Shown in pieces: positions 1-5,310 of a stretch of DNA of 7,786 nt. The notes under the pieces were generated by a model, which saw nothing but the letters and a program-made list of their open reading frames with translations, had not been told where the DNA came from and ran no database searches. Source of the stretch: Methylococcaceae bacterium. Its GTDB lineage: Bacteria > Pseudomonadota > Gammaproteobacteria > Methylococcales > Methylomonadaceae. Made by a program: the position numbers and the translations under genes. The stretch is taken from contig CANNLO010000217.1 in NCBI GenBank assembly GCA_947505055.1, forward strand, positions 1 to 7,786, read 5' to 3'. The first letter of the stretch is position 1, and every line of letters starts with the position of its first letter.

Positions 1-2
1 GG

Positions 3-140
3 ACCAACACGATCACCATTAAAACATCAGCCGTACTGGCTAAAGGACTGCTATTATCGTTGAATAGTCCTGATAACACAAGTCAAAATGACGGATTGAT
101 TGTTATTGGACTGAAAGGCATATTTCAGATTAGGGAGTAA
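3..140 (+). CDS. Possible 3' end of an unidentified gene (partial)
   Basis: The frame is open from the left edge for 45 codons and ends in TAA at 138-140; the other two plus frames stop early. The visible peptide starts TNTITIKTSAVL and ends GLKGIFQIRE. It is rich in Thr, Ile, Leu and Val and looks like beta-strand sequence, as in the C-terminus of a secreted or surface protein, but I do not recognise the family. A 45-codon open stretch can arise by chance, so this is tentative. No convincing terminator hairpin follows it before the next gene at 286. Confidence 0.35.
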   Translation, partial: TNTITIKTSAVLAKGLLLSLNSPDNTSQNDGLIVIGLKGIFQIRE

Positions 141-219
141 CTGTCACATTATTTACTTGGCGTGTTTTAATAAGACTTTGAATAAAAAGATTGTTCAAGC
201 TCCATGCAAGTATTTCTTT

Positions 220-249
220 TTGGATACGACTGACTTAGTCTATTAATAT
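220..249 (+). promoter_or_regulatory. Weak sigma70-like promoter candidate for the VTT/oxidoreductase fusion
   Basis: TTGGAT at 220-225 and TAATAT at 244-249 are 18 nt apart. The match is only 3 of 6 for the -35 and 4 of 6 for the -10. A hyphenated palindrome, GACT-T-AGTC at 232-240, lies in the spacer and could be an operator. The pair sits about 37 nt before the start codon. The match is poor, so this is a candidate only. Confidence 0.2.
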
Positions 250-285
250 CTATTTTTCGGCTTTGCATTAATAAAGGAAAACAAC

Positions 286-2445
286 ATGAATTTTTCTCGC
301 TTGGCGTTACTTGGCTTTATCGTGGCGTTGATGGCCATTTTTTATATGTTCGACTTACAGGCCTATTTGAATCTGGAAGCGTTGAAGGAGCAGAAAGCTG
401 CAATTGGGACTTATCATCTTGCTAACCCGATTAAGTCTGCCACCCTTTATACGTTACTTTACATTGCTGTTACTGGCTTGTCATTGCCAGGTGCGACCAT
501 TCTAACGTTGGCCGGGGGCGCGGTGTTTGGCTTGTTTTGGGGCACAGCGATTGTATCGTTTGCATCAACTATTGGTGCAACCTTGGCCTTTTTGGCAGCC
601 CGGTTTTTATTTCGTGATGCGGTTAAAACGCGATTTGGTGAACAACTGAAAGCCCTTGATGCGGGGGTAGCTAAAGAAGGTGCGCAGTACCTTTTTACGC
701 TGAGATTGGTGCCGATTTTCCCCTTCTTCTTGATTAATCTGGCAATGGGTTTGACCAAATTTAAAACCCAGACTTTTTATTGGGTCAGCCAGGTGGGAAT
801 GTTGGCCGGCACTATTGTGTATGTGAATGCAGGAACCCAATTGGGAAAGATTGATTCCTTGTCGGGTATTTTTTCGCCAGAATTGCTGGGTTCTTTTGCT
901 TTGCTGGGGATTTTTCCGTTGTTAGCCACTAAAATTGTCGGCGCGGCCAAGGCCAGAAAAGTTTATGCTCAATGGCCTAAACCAAAATGCTTTGATAACA
1001 ATATTGTGGTTATTGGCGCAGGTTCCGGCGGATTGGTAACGTCCTACATTGCTGCCGCCGTTAAGGCTAAAGTAACCTTGATTGAAAAACATAAAATGGG
1101 CGGTGATTGCCTTAACACGGGTTGTGTGCCGGCAAAAGCCTTAATCCGTTCCGCTAATTTTCTAAATACTATTCAAAAATCTGCGGATTTTGGTATTAAA
1201 AAAGTCGAGGTTGAATTTGATTTTTCGGATGTAATGAACCGGGTTCACTCGGTTATCAAAACTATAGAACCGCATGATTCGGTGCAGCGCTATGCTGATC
1301 TGGGTGTGAATGTCCTTGAAGGTGAGGCTAAAATTATTTCGCCTTGGGAAGTTCAGCTTACCACGGGCGGAAAAACTCAGACCATTACTACCCGTTCCAT
1401 CGTTATCGCTGCCGGTGCACGTCCTTTTGTCCCGCCGATTCCGGGTCTTGAGGATATTGATTATCTCACTTCCGACAATATCTGGACTTTGCGCGAATTG
1501 CCCAAACGTTTGCTCGTGTTGGGTGGCGGACCTATCGGTTGCGAACTGGCGCAAAGCTTTACCCGATTTGGCAGCAAGGTCACTCAAGTAGAGATAGCGC
1601 CGCGTTTACTGATCAGAGAAGATAGCGATGTCTCTGAACTAGTCATGGCAAAGTTCCGACAAGAAGGTATCAATATACTTGTTGAGCATACTGCCAAACA
1701 GTTCCTTATTGAAAAGGGTGAAAAGGTTTTGCTAGCCCAGCATCAAGAACTGGAAGTACGTATTCCGTTCGATCAAGTGTTATTGGCAATTGGTCGGGTT
1801 GCCAATACCCAAGGCTATGGTCTTGAAGAGCTAGGTGTTGAACTATCGTCTACTCACACTATTGCGATTAATGAGTTCCAGCAGACCAATTTCCCGAATA
1901 TTTTTGCCGTCGGTGATGTATCAGGTCCATTCCAGTTTACTCATGTCGCCGCCCATCAAGCGTGGTATGCCGCAGTGAACGCGTTGTTTGGTAGTTTTAT
2001 AAAGTTTCGCACTGATTATTCGGTGGTACCGTGGTCTACGTTTATCGAGCCAGAAGTCGCAAGAGTCGGTTTGAATGAACAGGAGGCCAAGCTGCAAAAC
2101 ATTGCCTATGAAGTCAGTATTTATCACTTGGACGATCTTGATCGCGCTATTGCTGACGGTGTAGCGCATGGCTTTATTAAAGTACTGACTCAACCGGGCA
2201 AAGATCGGATACTTGGCGTGACTATCGTCGGCGAGCATGCCGGTGAACTGTTGACAGAGTTTGTACTCGCCATGAAGCACGGCCTAGGCTTGAACAAAAT
2301 TCTGGGCACCATTCATATTTATCCAACCATGGCTGAGGCCAACAAGTATGTTGCCGGTGTCTGGAAACGCAACCATGCGCCGGGAGGCTTGCTACGCTGG
2401 GTTGGCCAATTTCATGCCTGGCAGAGGGTCAATAGGCTTTACTAA
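286..2445 (+). CDS. Bifunctional TVP38/TMEM64 (VTT) membrane protein / FAD-dependent pyridine nucleotide-disulfide oxidoreductase
   Basis: A 719-residue fusion. Residues 1-225 are a VTT (SNARE-associated Golgi/DedA-like) membrane domain. Hydrophobic segments lie near 6-22, 51-75, 78-106, 141-157, 165-183 and 200-218, with the family-like R140-LVP-IP-x-N151-G155 stretch. Basic residues after 218 suggest that the soluble part faces the cytoplasm. Residues 238-719 are a class I flavin disulfide oxidoreductase. It has FAD motif GAGSGG (244-249) with E267, redox pair C275-LNTG-C280, a second nucleotide motif GGGPIG (413-418) followed by E436 (which favours NADH), the AVGDV flavin motif near 541-545, and a dimerisation domain ending in HIYPTMAE (677-684). 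The active-site His position is Tyr679, as in MerA, but the C-terminal MerA Cys pair and the N-terminal HMA domain are absent. Only four Cys are present (235, 275, 280, 419). The ATG is preceded by AGGA at 275-278 with 7 nt spacing. The substrate is unknown; metal, thiol or quinone reduction are guesses. Confidence 0.93.
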   Translation: MNFSRLALLGFIVALMAIFYMFDLQAYLNLEALKEQKAAIGTYHLANPIKSATLYTLLYIAVTGLSLPGATILTLAGGAVFGLFWGTAIVSFASTIGATLAFLAARFLFRDAVKTRFGEQLKALDAGVAKEGAQYLFTLRLVPIFPFFLINLAMGLTKFKTQTFYWVSQVGMLAGTIVYVNAGTQLGKIDSLSGIFSPELLGSFALLGIFPLLATKIVGAAKARKVYAQWPKPKCFDNNIVVIGAGSGGLVTSYIAAAVKAKVTLIEKHKMGGDCLNTGCVPAKALIRSANFLNTIQKSADFGIKKVEVEFDFSDVMNRVHSVIKTIEPHDSVQRYADLGVNVLEGEAKIISPWEVQLTTGGKTQTITTRSIVIAAGARPFVPPIPGLEDIDYLTSDNIWTLRELPKRLLVLGGGPIGCELAQSFTRFGSKVTQVEIAPRLLIREDSDVSELVMAKFRQEGINILVEHTAKQFLIEKGEKVLLAQHQELEVRIPFDQVLLAIGRVANTQGYGLEELGVELSSTHTIAINEFQQTNFPNIFAVGDVSGPFQFTHVAAHQAWYAAVNALFGSFIKFRTDYSVVPWSTFIEPEVARVGLNEQEAKLQNIAYEVSIYHLDDLDRAIADGVAHGFIKVLTQPGKDRILGVTIVGEHAGELLTEFVLAMKHGLGLNKILGTIHIYPTMAEANKYVAGVWKRNHAPGGLLRWVGQFHAWQRVNRLY

Positions 2446-2586
2446 TACCCGCACTGTAACTGTTCAATTCAAGCCCTTTTAAATTGTAACCTGAGGAAAT
2501 GATCACCATTCGGTAAAAAACAGAAAAAAATAATGATTTAATTTATTTTTAATATTTTAAAATTTCAGCAATAAGATTCTGTTATT

Positions 2587-2636
2587 TTGTCACGAAAAGA
2601 ATTGTTATAAATTATTTCAAAGGGTATTTGTGACAA
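2587..2636. repeat. Inverted repeat TTGTCACGAA / TTTGTGACAA
   Basis: The left arm is 2587-2596 and the right arm 2627-2636. They can pair over 10 bp with one G-T wobble, leaving a 30-nt loop. The core TTGTCAC/GTGACAA is perfect. The arms flank the extended -10 motif at 2603-2611, and the right arm covers the possible GTG start at 2630. This could be a two-half-site operator or an RNA hairpin. A chance origin is possible in such AT-rich DNA. Confidence 0.35.
2603..2611 (+). promoter_or_regulatory. Extended -10 promoter candidate
   Basis: TG at 2603-2604, one base, then TATAAA at 2606-2611 matches the extended -10 pattern TGnTATAAT at all but the last base. The upstream DNA (2514-2566) is nearly all A/T and could serve as an UP element. 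No good -35 lies at the right distance. A start near 2618 would make a transcript that runs to the T-tract stem-loop at 2766-2825, about 200 nt. Confidence 0.3.
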
Positions 2637-2782
2637 TGCAAAGGGTAATGAATAGACCGCATGGAATGGGGGATTTTACTGTATTTAATTTTATATCTAA
2701 ATTGAATTATTTGCACTGTGTGTCGCTGGATAATGTCGCAACAAAGTTGATTGGCACTTTTTGCAAACGCGGTAAGATGTAA
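2636..2782 (+). CDS. Possible small protein of 48 residues (unrecognised)
   Basis: The ORF starts at ATG 2636 and ends in TAA 2780-2782. An in-frame GTG at 2630 would give 50 residues. AAAGGG at 2619-2624 is a plausible ribosome binding site, 5 nt from the GTG and 11 nt from the ATG. The peptide begins MQRVMNRPHGMGDF and ends GTFCKRGKM. It is basic, has two Cys (28 and 43), and shows no signal peptide or membrane helix. I recognise no family. In its favour are an extended -10 promoter just upstream and a terminator-like hairpin at its stop codon. Against it, a 48-codon ORF can arise by chance, and the terminator stem overlaps the last four to five codons. The same interval could instead be a non-coding small RNA. 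Confidence 0.25.
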   Translation: MQRVMNRPHGMGDFTVFNFISKLNYLHCVSLDNVATKLIGTFCKRGKM

Positions 2783-2790
2783 TCTACAAT
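2751..2790 (+). promoter_or_regulatory. Overlapping sigma70 promoter candidates for the ychJ-like gene
   Basis: Two arrangements overlap. TTGGCA (2751-2756, 5 of 6) with TAAGAT (2773-2778, 4 of 6) has 16 nt spacing. TTGCAA (2761-2766, 4 of 6) with TACAAT (2785-2790, 5 of 6) has 18 nt spacing. Either would start a transcript with a leader of roughly 90-100 nt before the TTG at 2888. The -10 of the first lies inside the left arm of the stem-loop at 2766-2818. Confidence 0.35.
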
Positions 2791-2825
2791 AGCTTTGGCA
2801 ACTGCATCTTATCGCGTTGTTTTTT
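2766..2825 (+). terminator. Rho-independent terminator-like stem-loop
   Basis: The left arm AACGCGGTAAGATG (2766-2779) pairs with CATCTTATCGCGTT (2805-2818) over 14 bp with a single G-T wobble. The loop is 25 nt, which is large, and the stem is followed after one G by six T (2820-2825). The plus-strand orientation fits termination of a transcript begun in the gap around 2618, or read-through from the gene ending at 2445. The large loop and the distance (over 300 nt) from that gene make the assignment less certain. It may also work as an attenuator in front of the ychJ-like gene. Confidence 0.5.
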
Positions 2826-2876
2826 GGGATATCCAATTTAGGCCATTTTATTTGTAAAGCAGTCGAACTATTAACC

Positions 2877-2880
2877 AGGA
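2877..2880 (+). promoter_or_regulatory. Ribosome binding site that fixes a TTG start
   Basis: AGGA sits 7 nt before the TTG at 2888-2890. The next in-frame start, GTG at 2903, has no such site and would leave almost nothing ahead of the first Cys motif. This favours TTG as the real start. Confidence 0.6.
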
Positions 2881-2887
2881 AATTATT

Positions 2888-3373
2888 TTGAATACAGCTA
2901 TCGTGTGTCTTTGTGGTTCGGGCATTGAATATGCTCAGTGCTGCGGCCAGTTTCATTTAGGGCAAAATAAGCCGGTCACTGCCGAAGTGCTGATGCGATC
3001 GCGTTATACCGCTTATGCGTTGCATAATGCCAGTTATTTGCAGGAAACCTGGGATGCCACGGTGAGACCGGAGCTGATTGACTTTTCTAAAGAAAAGGTC
3101 GAGTGGCAGGGTCTTGAAATAATTAATACTAAAAAAGGTGGAGCTACTGATAATAAAGGCGTTGTGGAGTTTAAAGCGTATTATTTACAGGAAGGTGAGG
3201 AGTTTGTCATGAGCGAAATCAGCCAGTTTGTTCGGCGGGCCGGTAGTTGGTTCTATCTGGATGGACGGGTTAGATCTATTGGTAAAGTGGGGCTTGAAAC
3301 TAATCTGGGTAAAAATGCAGCCTGTTCTTGTGGAAGTGGTAAAAAGTTTAAGCGTTGTTGTGGAGCGGGATGA
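2888..3373 (+). CDS. ychJ: YchJ-family (UPF0225) SEC-C zinc-binding protein
   Basis: A 161-residue protein close in length to E. coli YchJ (152). It has a SEC-C-type zinc motif at each end: C7-x-C9-x8-C18-C19 and C146-x-C148-x8-C157-C158, the second reading CSCGSGKKFKRCCG. Between them lies the NTF2-like YchJ middle domain, with the family signature LMRSRYTAYA at 35-44 and an FYLDG stretch at 122-126. Related SEC-C motifs end SecA, where they bind zinc and contact SecB and the ribosome, but the job of YchJ proteins is not established and I assign none. There is no signal peptide, so it is probably cytoplasmic. The start is TTG, chosen because of the AGGA site at 2877-2880. The gene stands alone, converging on the lipoprotein gene. 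Confidence 0.9.
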   Translation: MNTAIVCLCGSGIEYAQCCGQFHLGQNKPVTAEVLMRSRYTAYALHNASYLQETWDATVRPELIDFSKEKVEWQGLEIINTKKGGATDNKGVVEFKAYYLQEGEEFVMSEISQFVRRAGSWFYLDGRVRSIGKVGLETNLGKNAACSCGSGKKFKRCCGAG

Positions 3374-3417
3374 CAAGTCTACGTTTATAGTGAAAAAAAT
3401 TTGGGTTCGACTTGTCA
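3371..3417. repeat. Perfect 9-bp inverted repeat beginning at the ychJ-like stop codon
   Basis: TGACAAGTC at 3371-3379, which includes the TGA stop, is the exact reverse complement of GACTTGTCA at 3409-3417. The 29-nt loop contains a run of seven A. There is no T tract after either arm, so it is not a standard terminator on either strand. It could be a Rho-associated or 3'-end-protecting hairpin. Confidence 0.5.
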
Positions 3418-3459
3418 GCGATCGGGCGTTGTAATATTCAAATACGGGGAAGGGTTTTA

Positions 3460-3486
3460 CGGTGTATGTCTGGCAACGATACACCG
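3460..3486. terminator. Hairpin between convergent genes, possible bidirectional terminator
   Basis: CGGTGTAT (3460-3467) and ATACACCG (3479-3486) form a perfect 8-bp stem with an 11-nt loop. A further AT pair, TAATATT (3432-3438) with AATATTA (3494-3500), could extend the fold at a distance. The hairpin lies about 50 nt beyond the lipoprotein gene stop and about 90 nt beyond the ychJ-like stop. It lacks a good T tract in either direction, so termination is inferred mainly from position. Confidence 0.35.
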
Positions 3487-3536
3487 ATCACTTAATATTA
3501 TCTGAGCTTTAACTCGGGGAAGAAAAAATAGTCAGT

Positions 3537-3944
3537 CTATTTTTGTTCTTTAGCTTCATTTTCTGTTTCTGAAATGGAAGCAGACATGCACTCCATCAGA
3601 CTTTCAGTATAATTAGTATGGGCTTCTGCAAGTTCTTTGGGTGATCCAAACTCTACAGCTAGCTCATCAAGTGTCTTTTTGGGGTCCTTAGACGAAGATA
3701 GCGTTAACATTTTTGTGTAGTTTCTGTAAGCCATCATGCGAGTGGGATCCAGGCCAAAAGCGCCAGGCATGTTCTTCGAGCTTGAGTCAACAACACATTT
3801 TGCCATGCGTTCCGGAGCAGCTTTGTAATCAGCAATATCTTTGTCTAACTTCATTTGTTCCAATACGGCTTGTTCATATTGGTTTTTATCTGCACACCCA
3901 GCCAGTAATATGGCAGCTAGGGAAAGGAGTAATAATTTTTTCAT
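3537..3944 (-). CDS. Small outer-membrane-type lipoprotein of unknown function
   Basis: A 135-residue protein with a textbook lipoprotein signal: KK, then a hydrophobic stretch, then lipobox L14-A-G-C17. Signal peptidase II would cut before Cys17. Ala at +2 and Asp at +3 give no inner-membrane retention signal, so outer-membrane sorting is likely. The mature part of about 119 residues is hydrophilic and mostly helix-forming, with an acidic-lysine tail (ETENEAKEQK). Two further Cys, at 50 and 119, could form a periplasmic disulfide. I recognise no named family. The ATG has no strong Shine-Dalgarno sequence, but the gene has its own promoter with a perfect TATAAT -10. It is transcribed in the same direction as, and just downstream of, the glyQ-glyS-gmhB-plsC operon, with a 104-nt gap. 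Confidence 0.85.
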   Translation of the reverse strand: MKKLLLLSLAAILLAGCADKNQYEQAVLEQMKLDKDIADYKAAPERMAKCVVDSSSKNMPGAFGLDPTRMMAYRNYTKMLTLSSSKDPKKTLDELAVEFGSPKELAEAHTNYTESLMECMSASISETENEAKEQK

Positions 3945-3982
3945 AAGTGTTACCGTTGTGAGTTAGAGGCTTGGGTTGGGGC

Positions 3983-4013
3983 ATTATACGCATTTATACT
4001 GGACGAAAGACAA
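3983..4013 (-). promoter_or_regulatory. Sigma70 promoter of the lipoprotein gene
   Basis: On the minus strand a perfect TATAAT occupies 3988-3983. The best -35 is TTGTCT at 4013-4008 (4 of 6), with 19 nt spacing, slightly long. Transcription would start near 3976, leaving a leader of about 30 nt before the ATG at 3944. A short GGAC/GTCC inverted repeat (4001-4004 and 4014-4017) covers the -35. Confidence 0.55.
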
Positions 4014-4048
4014 GTCCTTGAACCTTTTATCTTTTGCCTTTTACCTGA

Positions 4049-4795
4049 TTAATCCATCTCCTTCATGGCCTGGTTTATCCATGCCTCTGCTTCGGCATTG
4101 ATGTCACCTGCTTTACGCCCTTTGGTTTCGATGGCCGGCCCGATTTTTAGCTTGATCACGCCGGGATATTTTAAAAAGCTGTAACGCGGCCAAAAATCAC
4201 CGGCATTATGCGCGACAGGGATGATAGGAAAGCCGGTTTTGTGCGCCAGCATCGCGCCACCGATGTTGAATTTCAATACTTCCCGAGCTCCGGCACGCGT
4301 GCCTTCCGGGAAAATCAGCACCCATAAGCCTTCATTTAAATACCTGGAACCTTGTTCGAGTAAAGCACGTAAAGCGGCACGTTGATTTTTTCGATTAATA
4401 ACGATGGATTTTAAAGTTAGCAGCGACCAGCCCCAAATCGGCAGATATAGCAGCTCACGTTTTATCACCACAGAATGCGGTGGCAGGATATAGCGTAATG
4501 CCAGTGTTTCCCACGCCGATTGATGATTACTAAATATAATCGCAGTTTGTTCGGGATCGATGTTTTCCAGTCCTTGTATTTCATAAGTGAGACCGCAAAA
4601 TACTCGGGTCATCCACCGGATCACGGCGCACCAGGCATGTCCAAGTTTCCAGCGTATTTTAAAGGTCGTTAGCATACCCAAAATAAGAAAAATGCCGATT
4701 ATGGTAGCGGTAGAGAAAATACCAAGAAAAAGCAGGGCCGAGCCCACGTAGTTTTTAGGTCTAGGGTCTTGAGCTGAGATATCTTGCTGCGTCAT
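4049..4795 (-). CDS. plsC: 1-acyl-sn-glycerol-3-phosphate acyltransferase (PlsC/LPLAT family)
   Basis: It transfers an acyl group to lysophosphatidic acid to make phosphatidic acid at the inner membrane. From the ATG at 4795 the protein has 248 residues. A strongly hydrophobic segment lies at about 18-44. The catalytic block I is NH91-QSAW-E96, an HX4E variant of the usual HX4D. Block II lies around KRELLYLPIWGW (112-123), block III is FPEGTR (162-167), and block IV is IIPVAHNAG (191-199). An in-frame TTG at 4807 would add four residues, but neither start has a clear ribosome binding site. I prefer the ATG. The coding region overlaps the end of gmhB by about 35 nt, which implies translational coupling. 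A long-chain acyl-ACP donor is inferred from the family. An acyltransferase for another lysolipid cannot be excluded. Confidence 0.9.
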   Translation of the reverse strand: MTQQDISAQDPRPKNYVGSALLFLGIFSTATIIGIFLILGMLTTFKIRWKLGHAWCAVIRWMTRVFCGLTYEIQGLENIDPEQTAIIFSNHQSAWETLALRYILPPHSVVIKRELLYLPIWGWSLLTLKSIVINRKNQRAALRALLEQGSRYLNEGLWVLIFPEGTRAGAREVLKFNIGGAMLAHKTGFPIIPVAHNAGDFWPRYSFLKYPGVIKLKIGPAIETKGRKAGDINAEAEAWINQAMKEMD

Positions 4796-5306
4796 ATAAA
4801 TTGTCAAAAACAGGAAGGTTAAGATCTGGATTTTCGTTCAGGGTTTTTTGGCCTTTGCCGGTTTTAACCAAAATCGGACTTGCACCAACGGCCTGCGCGG
4901 CTTGCAGATCGCGGAGCGAATCGCCGATAACGGCCATACCGGTCAGATGGACATTTTTGTCCTTGGCAAAGGTTTTAAGCAGACCGGGTTTGGGTTTGCG
5001 GCAGTTGCAATCATCAACCGGGCCGTGCGGGCAAAAATAGATGGCATCGATTTTTCCGCCTTTTTCCATAACCAGTTGCTGCATTTTTGCATGGATTTTT
5101 TCCAGCATCGCAATGTCAAAAAAGCCTCGCGCAATCCCGGATTGATTGGTAACGACTACGACTTTAAAGCCATGCTCATTTAACAGTGCTATGGCTTCCA
5201 GGCTACCCTCAATGGGTAGCCATTCTTCCGGCGATTTTATAAATTCTTCGGAATCATTATTAATCACACCATCACGATCCAGCAAAACATAGCGGTCTTC
5301 GGGCAT
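4761..5306 (-). CDS. gmhB: D-glycero-beta-D-manno-heptose 1,7-bisphosphate 7-phosphatase
   Basis: GmhB removes the 7-phosphate from heptose 1,7-bisphosphate, a step in making ADP-heptose for the lipopolysaccharide inner core in the cytoplasm. The 181-residue protein is a HAD phosphatase close in length to E. coli GmhB (191). Motif I is LDRDGVIN with D10 (nucleophile) and D12, motif II is TNQSG (53-57), and the zinc loop is C92-x-H94 with C100-x-C102. The basic stretch RKPKPG follows, and motif IV is GDS with D129 and D133. The start is ATG 5306, four nucleotides after the glyS stop. An in-frame GTG at 5339 would add eleven residues but would overlap glyS, and the HAD core normally begins within about ten residues of the start. 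No clear Shine-Dalgarno is seen, so coupling to glyS translation is likely. Confidence 0.93.
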   Translation of the reverse strand: MPEDRYVLLDRDGVINNDSEEFIKSPEEWLPIEGSLEAIALLNEHGFKVVVVTNQSGIARGFFDIAMLEKIHAKMQQLVMEKGGKIDAIYFCPHGPVDDCNCRKPKPGLLKTFAKDKNVHLTGMAVIGDSLRDLQAAQAVGASPILVKTGKGQKTLNENPDLNLPVFDNLYDAARYLSSRP

Positions 5307-5310
5307 GCGA

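Larger units (their letters stand above)
2446..2887. other. 442-base AT-rich intergenic region
   Basis: No large gene is present. Just after the fusion gene there is only a weak AT stem (GTTCAATT near 2462-2469 with AATTG-T-AAC at 2482-2490), which is not a convincing terminator. Bases 2514-2566 are almost pure A/T and could act as an UP element or a bent segment. After that come an inverted repeat (2587-2636), an extended -10 motif (2603-2611), a possible small ORF (2630/2636-2782), a 14-bp stem-loop with a T tract (2766-2825), and promoter-like elements for the ychJ-like gene. Each is listed separately. Confidence 0.6.

Noticed and set aside
1162..1587. 141-codon open frame on the minus strand
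   Set aside because: It lies wholly inside the oxidoreductase domain in antisense. The sense protein has intact family motifs throughout, and the antisense product resembles nothing I know.
286..2445. Annotation of the fusion as a mercuric reductase (MerA)
   Set aside because: The C-terminal Cys pair and the N-terminal heavy-metal domain are missing, no mer genes are nearby, and the residue after the second nucleotide motif favours NADH.
11..2510. 10-mer GATCACCATT at 11-20 and again at 2501-2510
   Set aside because: Repeated 10-mers are expected by chance in a window of this size, and the flanks differ.
2612..2956. 114-codon minus-strand open frame across the AT-rich gap
   Set aside because: It runs into the conserved N-terminus of the ychJ-like gene in antisense, and its low-complexity composition reflects the gap rather than a protein.
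4802..4807. Perfect TTGACA on the minus strand at the gmhB/plsC overlap
   Set aside because: No acceptable -10 lies 16-18 nt downstream (AGATAT-like at best), so it is probably not a promoter.
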